A stretch of 64,000 nucleotides of DNA, taken from Rossellomorea aquimaris. GTDB taxonomy: Bacteria > Bacillota > Bacilli > Bacillales > Bacillaceae_B. The notes under the pieces are model-generated. The model was given only the letters and a program-made list of their open reading frames with translations. It did not search any database and had not been told where the DNA came from. The first letter of the stretch is position 1. Every line of letters begins with the position of its first letter. Positions 52,024 through 60,313 of the stretch are shown in pieces. A program made the position numbers and the translations under genes. The stretch is taken from the NCBI RefSeq assembly GCF_035590735.1, contig NZ_CP141595.1:1049001-1113000 (forward strand). Reading direction: 5' to 3'.

Positions 52024-53412
52024 TTGACGAATATCAAACCAGAAACAATGGTTGTTACGATAGAAGATTTGGATCAAAAAGGTTCAGGGCAGGCTGTGGT
52101 CTGGAGGGAGAATGAGCTTGGGAATCCGAAGAAGCTGAGACTCACGATCCCTCAGACCCTGCCGGGGGAAAAGGTGGAAGTGACGGTGGATCAGCCTGAT
52201 CGCCGTAGACGAAAGGCGTTGCCGGATGAAATTCTCGAAGCCCACTCTGAGAGAATCCCTGCACCTTGTCCGCACTTTGAGCGTTGCGGCGGATGTGTGT
52301 GGCAGCACTGGGATTATGACGGTCAGTTAAAGCAGAAGAGGGATCATGTGAAGCATGCCTTGGAAGAGCAAGGCTTTAATCCTGACCTGGTACGGGACAC
52401 GATGGGGATGGAAAATCCGTGGCGTTACCGCAATAAGATGGAATTTACGTTTTCTCCTGAAGGTGCCCTTGGACTGCATGAGCAAGGGAATTTCCGTAAG
52501 GTCATTTCTCTTGAAACCTGCTTGATCGCAAGTGAAGAAATGGTGGAAGCGACGATGGAAGTCGCAGATTGGGTGAAGGACCATGGATTAAAAGGGTATA
52601 ACAAAGACGAGCACGAAGGACTACTTCGTCATTTAATGGTCCGTCAATCGTTTGTAACGGGTGAACTGATGCTTGGTCTGTTTGCGACTGAGGCGCCTGA
52701 AAATCATCAGAAGGCAGTGGAGGACTTAGTTGCCCGCATAGGTGGAAAATTCCCTCAAGTCAAAAGCTTATTATGGCTGGAAAATACGGCATGGGCGGAT
52801 CGGACGCAAGCAGAAGAGATACATCTTTTAGCTGGTCGTGACTTTATTTATGATGAAATGGATGGATATCGTTTTCGTCTTTGGTTTGATACGTTTTTCC
52901 AGACGAATCCGACACAAGCTCAAAAGCTAGTAGACTTGGCAATTGAAATGGCACAACCGAAGAAAACGGAGAAGATGATAGACCTTTTCTGTGGAGTAGG
53001 GACATTTTCTCTTCCATTTGCAAGCAGAGTCGGAGAACTTGCCGGCATTGAAATCGTGGAAAGTTCGATTGAGTCGGCGAAACGTAATGCTGAAGATAAT
53101 GGTATCTCAAACACGACATTCCTTGCCAAGGATGCTCGAAAAGGAATTGACCAAATGCTGGAGAGCTTCGGTCATCCACAGCTATTAATGTTAGACCCTC
53201 CACGGTCTGGTGCAGGAGGAAAGGTCATGAGACGAATCGGACGTGCCAAACCGGAACGTATTGTATACGTATCATGCAATCCGGATACATTCGCGACGGA
53301 TATCAAGGAGCTTGAACCATTCGGATACACTCTTGATGCAGTTCAACCTGTTGATCTTTTCCCTCATACGGTGCACGTGGAATGTGTCGCGACCCTGACA
53401 TTGAATTCATAA
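52024..53412 (+). CDS. rlmCD: 23S rRNA (uracil-5-)-methyltransferase, RlmCD type
   Basis: A 462-residue protein. A TRAM domain at about 5-65 is followed by the 4Fe-4S Cys cluster CPHFERCGGC (with a fourth Cys, CLI, near 170), then the SAM domain with DLFCGVGTFSLPF, LDPPRSG and the catalytic Cys in YVSCNP. This is the RumA/TrmA family; in B. subtilis one such enzyme (YefA) modifies both U747 and U1939. AAGGAGG at 52009-52015 supports TTG 52024. A terminator follows. Confidence 0.9.
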   Translation: MTNIKPETMVVTIEDLDQKGSGQAVVWRENELGNPKKLRLTIPQTLPGEKVEVTVDQPDRRRRKALPDEILEAHSERIPAPCPHFERCGGCVWQHWDYDGQLKQKRDHVKHALEEQGFNPDLVRDTMGMENPWRYRNKMEFTFSPEGALGLHEQGNFRKVISLETCLIASEEMVEATMEVADWVKDHGLKGYNKDEHEGLLRHLMVRQSFVTGELMLGLFATEAPENHQKAVEDLVARIGGKFPQVKSLLWLENTAWADRTQAEEIHLLAGRDFIYDEMDGYRFRLWFDTFFQTNPTQAQKLVDLAIEMAQPKKTEKMIDLFCGVGTFSLPFASRVGELAGIEIVESSIESAKRNAEDNGISNTTFLAKDARKGIDQMLESFGHPQLLMLDPPRSGAGGKVMRRIGRAKPERIVYVSCNPDTFATDIKELEPFGYTLDAVQPVDLFPHTVHVECVATLTLNS

Positions 53413-53446
53413 TCAGGACGGAGAAATTTTTGTCCGCAAGAAAGGA

Positions 53447-53481
53447 AATACCTGACCCTCATGAGGGTCAGGTATTTTTTC
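53447..53481 (+). terminator. Intrinsic terminator after rlmCD
   Basis: AATACCTGACCCTC pairs with GAGGGTCAGGTATT around AT, followed by TTTTCG; an almost perfect stem. Confidence 0.9.
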
Positions 53482-53491
53482 GTTTATGATT

Positions 53492-53559
53492 AAGAGGGAC
53501 GGACCTCTCCTTTGCCGCCCAACGCAAAATTCATTTGCAGAATGGAGGTCCGTCCCTCA
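53492..53559. repeat. REP-like element with long loop, supplying a stop codon
   Basis: AGAGGGACGGACCTC at 53493 pairs with GAGGTCCGTCCCTC ending at 53558, with a loop of about 37 bases. The leftward lipoprotein gene ends in it: its TGA (complement of 53557-53559) is formed at the edge of the element. Confidence 0.75.
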
Positions 53560-54150
53560 TTTCACCGCCCTGGATTTTTTTGGAATGTTCGTCAGGTTCC
53601 ATTTAGCGGCATCCCCGTTTGGATCAGAGATGCTCACGATCGGGGCAACTTTGATCATCCCGGAGATGGTGTTTTCGTTGTACTCGAAATCGAAGTAGCC
53701 GATGTTCGGGGCTATGTCCTCCCCCTGGAGGCCATAGATTTCCTGAACCTTGGGTTTTTGGATGGCGGGGTTAAAGATGACCTCCAGCTTGTAGCGCGAT
53801 TCCGGATTGACCCGGTCCACTTTGATTTGGAAGTTCCCTTTTTCGTCCACCACCCCTGTACTTTCCGTGACGTATTCCTCACTTTCGTCTCCCTGCCAGT
53901 TGATGACCCTTGCGTAGGATTCGAACTCACCGTAATCCTTGAGCCCGGCAAACATGATGCTATCCTCAGGAAGGTTGGATTGGCCTTCTACAATGAGTTC
54001 TTTTCCTTGAAGCAGGACCGTTCCGGTTATATCGATCCTGACTCCGGACGGTTCCGCCTGCTTTTGAGGAAGTTCGGTTGCCATTTCAACCCTGCATCCT
54101 GTCAGTAAAAACAGACTGACAGCCAGAATATACTTCAGCCAATTCCTCAA
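53557..54150 (-). CDS. Lipoprotein associated with orphan permease pair B
   Basis: A 197-residue protein with signal peptide and lipobox LLTGC (lipidated Cys19). The mature part has a beta-sandwich-like rhythm (GTVLLQGKELIVEGQSNLPEDSIMFAGL...) rather than the two-lobed fold of a solute-binding protein, and is far too short for one. Its start overlaps the end of the upstream permease gene by four bases. It is the third gene of a leftward three-gene operon; a role as an accessory or carbohydrate/peptide-binding partner is conceivable. Confidence 0.7.
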   Translation of the reverse strand: MRNWLKYILAVSLFLLTGCRVEMATELPQKQAEPSGVRIDITGTVLLQGKELIVEGQSNLPEDSIMFAGLKDYGEFESYARVINWQGDESEEYVTESTGVVDEKGNFQIKVDRVNPESRYKLEVIFNPAIQKPKVQEIYGLQGEDIAPNIGYFDFEYNENTISGMIKVAPIVSISDPNGDAAKWNLTNIPKKSRAVK

Positions 54151-55172
54151 TGGAATTCCTCCTTTGAGCGGTTTTTGAAGGTAAATGGATCTTCCAGTCG
54201 TGACGAGGGTACCGGCTTGTTGGAAGGGGTCTCGTCTTTCCCGACAGGAAGCGTATCCTCAAGAAGAACCTCTTTTAAAAACCTGCTTATCTCATTGATG
54301 CAAAAAATCGAAACGGCAAAAAAAGCAAGTGGTGTCAGTACCAGCCACGTATGTAGAAAGACCATTTGAATATTGATGCTCATCGTGGCCGCCCATTCAT
54401 TTGTATAGGAAAAATATTCAGGTATGTGCTCCATGATCCCGAACTCCTCTGTTTTCAGACCTCCCAAACAGATATGGAGAACCCCAAGTTGAATGAGAAG
54501 GTACAGGGTTTGGGAGATTTGCTCAGAAAACATGACAAGGGCATGCCGGCTGAACTGTGGGCGTAAATGGCGCTTGTTGATATAGTATCTGCTTGCTCCG
54601 ATTTGTTTAGATACGGTAACGAAATCATTTTTTAGATACTCCTTCATCTCTTCCCCGATATACATCCCAAGCGAGGGGATCACAATGATGGCGATCACCA
54701 CTATTTCGATCATCAGAAATCGAAATGAATACATCGCCCCTGCCTCGAAGGCAAGCTGGAGTGGGGTGAGAAGAACAAAGGCAATGATTGCAAGTGGGAT
54801 GAAGTTGAACGTATCCCCGACCCCCTTGATCATCTGTCTCGCCCAATCAGGAAGAAAAGCATACACAATACCGAACGAGAACCCGCCGACCATGCGGAGC
54901 AGCGCAATGACCATAGCCGATAACAGCGTATATTTCGCACCGGAAAGGAGCAAATAGAATAAATTCCGTCCAAGTTTATCACTGCCCAAAGGGGGCATTT
55001 CCTCCATTGTATATGGAGGATCCGCGATTACTCTTCCAGAATCGTCCTTTAAATACGGCGGTCCAGGTTCGAGCAGCTCTGGATATATGGCCGGTATGAC
55101 GAAGCTCGCTGAAAGCATGACAAGGAGAAAACCAACGGGCAGCCAGAACCGGAATGATTTCAGAATCCTCAT
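54147..55172 (-). CDS. ABC transporter permease, DppC-like (orphan pair B)
   Basis: A 341-residue protein. PPLGSDKLGRNLFYLLLSGAKYTL is the DppC motif and FVTVSKQIGASRYYINKRHLRPQF the EAA loop. It aligns in layout with the 37563 gene. The frame extends to 55199, but GAGGAGGT points to ATG 55172, which overlaps the upstream stop by four bases. A long charged C-terminal tail (PVPSSRLEDPFTFKNRSKEEFH) is unusual. Confidence 0.75.
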   Translation of the reverse strand: MRILKSFRFWLPVGFLLVMLSASFVIPAIYPELLEPGPPYLKDDSGRVIADPPYTMEEMPPLGSDKLGRNLFYLLLSGAKYTLLSAMVIALLRMVGGFSFGIVYAFLPDWARQMIKGVGDTFNFIPLAIIAFVLLTPLQLAFEAGAMYSFRFLMIEIVVIAIIVIPSLGMYIGEEMKEYLKNDFVTVSKQIGASRYYINKRHLRPQFSRHALVMFSEQISQTLYLLIQLGVLHICLGGLKTEEFGIMEHIPEYFSYTNEWAATMSINIQMVFLHTWLVLTPLAFFAVSIFCINEISRFLKEVLLEDTLPVGKDETPSNKPVPSSRLEDPFTFKNRSKEEFH

Positions 55173-56080
55173 GAACTGACCTCCTCTCCGGACAGCCATT
55201 TTTTAAGTGAAATAGCTCCTAATGTAAACACGATGAAGAATGGTATGTAAATCATCAGCATCCCGATGAAAAAGGCACTTGGCGTATTGCTGGAAACATC
55301 GAGGAGCACATTCATAAATCCGTTGATATTAAAAAGAATCTCAATGATCAACAGGTTTGAAAGCATAAGCAGAAAAATCGGTTTGATGTGGTAATAAAAA
55401 TGAATCCACACATTTCGAAACAAGTGAACCCATACTGTATAGGCTTTTGAGAAACCCTTCGAATAGGAGTATTCGACATATGGTTTTTCCTCTTCTTCCC
55501 GAAGCTGGAACAAGAAATGCTTCGTTAAAAAAGCAATCGGCATGATCGCAAGACAAATGATCGGGAGCAGATAGATCTTTTCATCCCCAAGGGTATAGAT
55601 GTCAAACAGCAAAATATCCGTCTTTTTGAAAAACCAGACAATGAAAAGTTGGATAAATACGATAATCAGAACATCCGGAAGAGAATCCAGTGAATCCAGC
55701 AAGCGGAAGCAGATTTGATATATTTTCTTAGGCAGAAACATAAATAAGTAGCTAACAAGGGAAGACGTGACGGCAGCAAGAAAAAAGGCCAGGAGCAAGA
55801 GCGAGAACGAATAGCCGAACAGCTGAAAAAACAACGGATAAATCGGGTAGCTTTTGTAGTCCATTGGATCCCCGATTTTGATGATGATGGAGCCTGGTTG
55901 GAGCATTTCACGTCCCATCTCCTGCAATGTTTGAAGATATTTCCCCAGCATGATGACCAATTCCGTATCATACGCAAGCAGAGAACCGGCACCGCTGAAA
56001 AGGAATAATCCGATGCATGTGAGCAAGAATTGAATGGGAAGACCGATGACATTGAACTTTCTCAGTAAAAACACCCCCAA
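55169..56080 (-). CDS. ABC transporter permease, DppB-like (orphan pair B)
   Basis: A 303-residue protein with about six helices and an EAA-like loop KPYVEYSYSKGFSKAYTVWVHLFRN, matching the 36694 gene. It is first in the leftward operon with the DppC-like permease and the lipoprotein. The start is uncertain: TTG 56080 has no clear ribosome binding site, and a GGGGGTG lies just inside the frame. No ATPase is nearby. Confidence 0.7.
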   Translation of the reverse strand: MGVFLLRKFNVIGLPIQFLLTCIGLFLFSGAGSLLAYDTELVIMLGKYLQTLQEMGREMLQPGSIIIKIGDPMDYKSYPIYPLFFQLFGYSFSLLLLAFFLAAVTSSLVSYLFMFLPKKIYQICFRLLDSLDSLPDVLIIVFIQLFIVWFFKKTDILLFDIYTLGDEKIYLLPIICLAIMPIAFLTKHFLFQLREEEEKPYVEYSYSKGFSKAYTVWVHLFRNVWIHFYYHIKPIFLLMLSNLLIIEILFNINGFMNVLLDVSSNTPSAFFIGMLMIYIPFFIVFTLGAISLKKWLSGEEVSS

Positions 56081-56347
56081 AGTCTTTTAGAAATATTATA
56101 TCTTTATATTACAAAAATTTCAAAATAATTTTAATTTTTACAATAATGTTAATTCGCTGGATGTTATTCTTGGTATAGGAATTCATGCCGGTGAAAATCC
56201 TATCAGTAGTGATACATACGCAGGTGCCATAAAGGACATTAGCCGAGAAGAACGTTATAATGATGGTGACTTAAAAGGGAACTACACAAAAGTCATAGAC
56301 GGTATATGATTTTTTGTTTTATTTATGAAAAGAAGGAGATGACGATA
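56081..56347 (+). other. AT-rich interval with a start-less coding fragment
   Basis: An open frame ends at TGA 56307-56309 and encodes about 50 well-composed residues (VILGIGIHAGENPISSDTYA, then GAIKDISREERYN). No start codon with a ribosome binding site precedes it, and upstream is very AT-rich. It reads like the C-terminal remnant of a lost gene. I do not recognise the family. Confidence 0.35.
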
Positions 56348-57790
56348 ATGGGAAATCAAGCAGGTTGGAATCTCGAGAACAGCTATACCACACTTCCAAG
56401 TTCTTTTTTTACTAGACAGGATCCGACTCCTGTTCAAGCACCAAAGCTGATCGTAATGAATGAACGAGTGGCTGAGTCGCTGGGGCTGGACGCGAGGAAA
56501 CTTGGGGAAGAGGTTTTATCTGGCAACGAAATCCCGGAAGGTGCCGAACCCCTTGCTCAAAGCTATGCAGGGCATCAGTTTGGCTATTTTAATATGCTGG
56601 GGGACGGTCGTGCAGTCCTGATCGGTGAACAGATCACCCCATCAGGTGAGCGTTTTGATATCCAGCTCAAAGGAGGAGGGAGAACCCCTTATTCCAGAGG
56701 TGGGGACGGTCGCTCAGGACTTGGACCGATGCTCAGGGAGCATATCATCAGTGAAGCCATGCACGGGCTTGGGATTCCGACGACTCGAAGCTTGGCAGTG
56801 GTGACTTCGGGTGAGACGATTTACCGGGAAACAGAACAGCAGGGTGCGATCCTGACCCGAGTAGCGGCTAGCCATCTTCGCGTCGGTACTTTTCAGTTTG
56901 CTTCAAAATTTGGAACGGTTGAAGATCTCCGCGTATTGGCCGATTATGCGGTGGAGCGTCACTACCCGGATGGTAAGAAAGCCCCGAACCGTTATCTTTA
57001 CCTGTTAGAAAAAGTCATCAAGCGTCAGGCTGCACTCATTGCCAAGTGGCAAATGGTCGGGTTCATTCATGGTGTGATGAACACAGATAACATGACGATC
57101 AGCGGAGAAACCATTGATTATGGACCATGCGCTTTTATGGATACGTATGACCCGGCAACGGTATTCAGCTCCATTGATACCGGAGGACGTTATGCCTACG
57201 GAAATCAGCCTCAAATTGCCGGTTGGAACCTTGCCCGATTTGCTGAAAGCCTTTTGCCTATTCTTCACAATGAACAAGAAGAGTCGCTGAAGCTTGCCCA
57301 GGATGCTGTAATGGAATTTCCTAAGCTGTATGAAGCTCACTGGCTCGACGGAATGAGAGGGAAACTCGGTATTTTCAATGAAGAAGATGGGGACGAATCC
57401 CTTGCAAAAGATCTTTTGAGTTTAATGAAAAAGAATCGCGCCGACTATACAAATACATTCCGTTCATTAACAAATGAAGAAGAAATCGATTTGTTTAAAA
57501 ATCCGGAATTTGTTCAATGGAAAGAACGCTGGGAAGGAAGACTAAACAGGCAAGAAGAATCGAAAGAAGCAACTCATCAGTTAATGCGAAAGCACAATCC
57601 ATCTGTGATTCCCCGGAATCACCGTGTGGAGGAAGCGTTGGAAGCTGCAGTGGAAAGGAATGATTACAAGGTTATGGAGCGTTTACTTGAGGTTCTTGAA
57701 AATCCTTACCAGTTATCGACAGAACAGTGCGAGTACACGAAACTCCCGGAACCATCTGCTCATCCTTACCGAACGTATTGCGGTACATGA
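56348..57790 (+). CDS. selO: SelO family protein AMPylase (YdiU/UPF0061)
   Basis: A 480-residue pseudokinase-fold protein. Family blocks: [92 protein letters not shown] and the C-terminal YRTYCGT. SelO transfers AMP to protein Ser/Thr/Tyr and takes part in redox homeostasis. AAGGAG (56333-56338) is placed for ATG 56348; earlier ATG codons at 56306 and 56339 do not fit. The gene ends with a terminator at 57806. Confidence 0.9.
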   Translation: MGNQAGWNLENSYTTLPSSFFTRQDPTPVQAPKLIVMNERVAESLGLDARKLGEEVLSGNEIPEGAEPLAQSYAGHQFGYFNMLGDGRAVLIGEQITPSGERFDIQLKGGGRTPYSRGGDGRSGLGPMLREHIISEAMHGLGIPTTRSLAVVTSGETIYRETEQQGAILTRVAASHLRVGTFQFASKFGTVEDLRVLADYAVERHYPDGKKAPNRYLYLLEKVIKRQAALIAKWQMVGFIHGVMNTDNMTISGETIDYGPCAFMDTYDPATVFSSIDTGGRYAYGNQPQIAGWNLARFAESLLPILHNEQEESLKLAQDAVMEFPKLYEAHWLDGMRGKLGIFNEEDGDESLAKDLLSLMKKNRADYTNTFRSLTNEEEIDLFKNPEFVQWKERWEGRLNRQEESKEATHQLMRKHNPSVIPRNHRVEEALEAAVERNDYKVMERLLEVLENPYQLSTEQCEYTKLPEPSAHPYRTYCGT

Positions 57791-57805
57791 AGAATGAACT
57801 TGTAA

Positions 57806-57838
57806 CAGGAAGCCTAAAAAGGTTTCCTGCTTTTTTTT
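57806..57838 (+). terminator. Intrinsic terminator after selO
   Basis: CAGGAAGCC pairs with GGTTTCCTG around TAAAAA, followed by C and eight T residues. Confidence 0.85.
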
Positions 57839-57922
57839 GAGGTGTAAGAGGACTTTTTCACTGATAAGTCGAAACTATTTAAAGATAGATTAGGAGAAAA
57901 TGAAGATAAAGGGGTTTTTCTA

Positions 57923-58495
57923 TTGAACCAAGCATTGCTCGTGATTGATGCCCAACAGGACTTAATCGAAGGAAAAGAAGGGGAACAAGCTGTATTCCAA
58001 AAGGAGAGGCTGATTGAAAACATTAATCGGGTCATCCAAAAGGCAACCGAAACGGGTGCTCATCTCGTCTTTATACGGGATAAGGATGTCGGTGGCGGGG
58101 AAGGTGATGGATTTCAGGTTCACAAGGAGATACATGTTCCGGACAATAGTGTTGTATATGATAAATTAGCAACAAATTCGTTTTATGGTACGCCATTACT
58201 AAGCTTTTTAAAAGACAAAAAAGTTGAACATGTCGTAATCATGGGATGCCAAACGGAATATTGTATCGACACCGCTGTTCGGTATGCAACGGTTAATGGA
58301 TTGGACGTCACCCTGGTAGCAGATGGTCACTCGACGAAGGATTCATCCGTGTTAAATGCTGAGCAAATTATCCAGCACCACAACAAGTCTTTGTATGGTC
58401 ATTATAACGTGGATCATTTCTCCGACGTCAGACAATCTGATGAAGAGTTGTTTCAGCCGAAACATGATTTTTATCGGGAGAAATACGGAATGTAG
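57923..58495 (+). CDS. Isochorismatase-like cysteine hydrolase
   Basis: A 190-residue protein with the triad Asp (LLVIDAQQD), Lys (VYDKLATNSF) and Cys (VIMGCQTEYCID), typical of the isochorismatase/nicotinamidase superfamily. AAAGGGG precedes the TTG start at a spacing of about ten. No catabolic neighbours indicate the substrate. Confidence 0.85.
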   Translation: MNQALLVIDAQQDLIEGKEGEQAVFQKERLIENINRVIQKATETGAHLVFIRDKDVGGGEGDGFQVHKEIHVPDNSVVYDKLATNSFYGTPLLSFLKDKKVEHVVIMGCQTEYCIDTAVRYATVNGLDVTLVADGHSTKDSSVLNAEQIIQHHNKSLYGHYNVDHFSDVRQSDEELFQPKHDFYREKYGM

Positions 58496-58502
58496 GATAG
58501 GG

Positions 58503-58548
58503 AAAGCTCATTTTGTCAGGCAGAATCCAGATAAGATGAGCTTTTTTT
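58503..58548 (+). terminator. Terminator between convergent genes
   Basis: AAAGCTCAT and ATGAGCTTT are separated by 24 bases and followed by TTTTTTG. Confidence 0.7.
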
Positions 58549-58554
58549 GTTTCC

Positions 58555-59061
58555 TTATTTAAGTATATCTCTCATTTCTCTAACTAATTCCTCCACAGAT
58601 TTACCCTCATTAATCAGCTGCATGTCTGTCCTCATCTCTTTATTCGTTACCTGTTTGTTGATCTCATTCACCTGTTCATCAGAAACATTTATATGGTTGG
58701 ATTGATCTCTAGATTTAACTCTATGCAGGCACAATTCATGGTTTGCATGGACCCCAATCGTAACGACTGAAAAATCTCTCTTTATACTTTTGAACATTTG
58801 TTCAAAGTAAGGCGTAAGTCCTGTGGATTCAAATACGATTTTGTCATGCATGTCCAGTGAGTGTCGAATTCCTCTTTCGATGGCTGAAAAAACATCTGAT
58901 AGATAATCTTCATTGTCGATTTTTCTATCCTTTTTCACTTTCTTTGCCCAGTCTTCCACCCTGATAAAGGGTATTCCAAACTTTTGGTCCATCAGGGTCC
59001 CAATGAACGATTTTCCGCTTCCCTTTGGTCCGATTAAAAGGTAAATAGTTTTATTGGTCAT
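58555..59061 (-). CDS. P-loop kinase-like protein
   Basis: A 168-residue single-domain P-loop protein: Walker A LIGPKGSGKSF (residues 9-19), then IVFESTG as a likely Walker B/substrate strand, and a lid region with RVKSRDQSNHI. It resembles shikimate/adenylate-type kinases and AAA-like ATPases in size, but the substrate is unknown. GAGGAGGGTT precedes the ATG. Confidence 0.7.
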   Translation of the reverse strand: MTNKTIYLLIGPKGSGKSFIGTLMDQKFGIPFIRVEDWAKKVKKDRKIDNEDYLSDVFSAIERGIRHSLDMHDKIVFESTGLTPYFEQMFKSIKRDFSVVTIGVHANHELCLHRVKSRDQSNHINVSDEQVNEINKQVTNKEMRTDMQLINEGKSVEELVREMRDILK

Positions 59062-59144
59062 GGCACAACCCTCCTCTAATCCATCATGTAAATTGTTAGT
59101 TTCATTTTATCTTACCACCGGGATCGCTTTCAATGATAGGGGCG

Positions 59145-59168
59145 AGGGTACAGGTTCATTGTCCCTGA
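59145..59168. repeat. REP-like remnant overlapping the nei stop codon
   Basis: GAGGGTACAGGTTCATTGTC, then CCTG, is close to GGGACAGGTTCATTGTCCC at 1011-1029. The stop codon of the leftward nei gene (59156-59158 complement) and its last codons GQ are within it. Confidence 0.7.
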
Positions 59169-59977
59169 CAAACCGGACAAAAATACAACCGCCTCGAAGC
59201 AGCGACCGTCTTTTCAATTTCCCTCCCACAAATAAAGCATGATGCCCCTTCCCGATTGAATACCCAATGTCGATATTTGGAACGCTTCTCTCCTTTAGCT
59301 TTTAACTTCTCAACAAGCTCAAGATCGTTTGTAATTCCACCAGTCTTATAGGATTGCTTCATTAAATGAATGATTTCCTCTGATGCTTTCATCAATTGAT
59401 CTTCCGTACAGTCAATCGGACGAAGAGAAGGGTGGATGCCGGCTGCAAACATGATCTCAGATCTCAAATAATTCCCGATGCCGGCCACAAACCCTTGATC
59501 TAATAAAAGAATCGACCACTTTCGTTTGATGAATCGTTTATCTTTCATCCTTTGGAGCAGTTCATCCGCCGTTACTTCTTCACTCAAAATATCGGGTCCC
59601 ACTTTAGAAACAAAAGGATGCTCGGACACCTCTTCGTCACGGAGGACTTCAATATCGGATGCACTGTAAAGAAGTGCCGACTTTTTCTCATTATGTAGTG
59701 CCAACCTGAGCTGTCGGTTGGTTTTCGGATAATTGTACAGGTTCCTGATATACCATTTCCCGTAGAGCTGATTGTGGGAGTAAATGGTGTAGCCGTTGTC
59801 AAAACGAATGAGCATGGCTTTTCCTTTCGTGTCCACTCTCTTCACGATCGATCCTGTTAATAGGTCTTCGTAATCTTCTAAATGAGGGAAGGCAAAGTAT
59901 ACATCTTGTACGGTTTTATTCTTAAGAGCGCGCTCGACTCCATCTGCTGCTCTTCTGATTTCCGGACCTTCTGGCAT
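59156..59977 (-). CDS. nei: Endonuclease VIII (Nei) DNA glycosylase
   Basis: A 273-residue Fpg/Nei family protein. The N-terminal PEGPEIRRAAD provides the catalytic Pro and Glu and is the Nei form (Fpg has PELPEV). SHNQLYGKWY, LYSASDIE, GPDIL and LLLDQGFVAGIGNYLRSE follow the E. coli enzyme closely. The C-terminal zinc finger has Cys pairs CFICG and CPVCQ. It removes oxidised pyrimidines and nicks the strand. AAAAAAGGAG precedes ATG 59977. The end of the gene has been altered by a REP-like element, but the last zinc Cys is retained. Confidence 0.9.
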   Translation of the reverse strand: MPEGPEIRRAADGVERALKNKTVQDVYFAFPHLEDYEDLLTGSIVKRVDTKGKAMLIRFDNGYTIYSHNQLYGKWYIRNLYNYPKTNRQLRLALHNEKKSALLYSASDIEVLRDEEVSEHPFVSKVGPDILSEEVTADELLQRMKDKRFIKRKWSILLLDQGFVAGIGNYLRSEIMFAAGIHPSLRPIDCTEDQLMKASEEIIHLMKQSYKTGGITNDLELVEKLKAKGEKRSKYRHWVFNREGASCFICGREIEKTVAASRRLYFCPVCQGQ

Positions 59978-60067
59978 GGCTTTTTCTCCTTTTTTAATAT
60001 AGTTGTTCCCTTGTTTATCCTCAATGTAACATTCGGATACGCTGGGCTACTAATCTATTTCATGGTC

Positions 60068-60096
60068 TTGACATTATTCCAATATATTGATAAAGT
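60068..60096 (+). promoter_or_regulatory. Promoter of the S-box transcript
   Basis: TTGACA at 60068-60073 and TAAAGT at 60091-60096 with 17-base spacing; transcription would begin near 60103. Confidence 0.65.
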
Positions 60097-60117
60097 TTTA
60101 AAAAATCTAAATATTTT

Positions 60118-60222
60118 CTTATCCAGAGAGGTGGAGGGACTGGCCCTTTGAAGCCTCAGCAACAGGTCTGTGAAGATACTGTGCTAATTCCAGCGGGTGA
60201 TTCAAACCCTGATAGATAGGAG
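60118..60222 (+). promoter_or_regulatory. SAM-I riboswitch (S-box)
   Basis: All S-box landmarks are present: CTTATCCAGAGAGGTGGAGG, GACTGGCCCTTTGAAGCCTC, AGCAACAGGT, ACTGTGCTAATTCCAGCGGG, then TGATAGATAGGAG. SAM binding would stabilise the terminator at 60242-60267 and switch off mmuP-mmuM. Confidence 0.95.
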
Positions 60223-60241
60223 CGATCTTTATTTGTCGGTG

Positions 60242-60267
60242 ACGCACTCGTTTAGGGTGCGTTTTTT
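60242..60267 (+). terminator. S-box controlled terminator
   Basis: ACGCAC pairs with GTGCGT around TCGTTTAGG, followed by TTTTTG, 47 bases before mmuP. Confidence 0.85.
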
Positions 60268-60313
60268 GTTTGTTCACCCATTCCTCAATAAATATAGAAG
60301 GAAGGGTGTTTGT

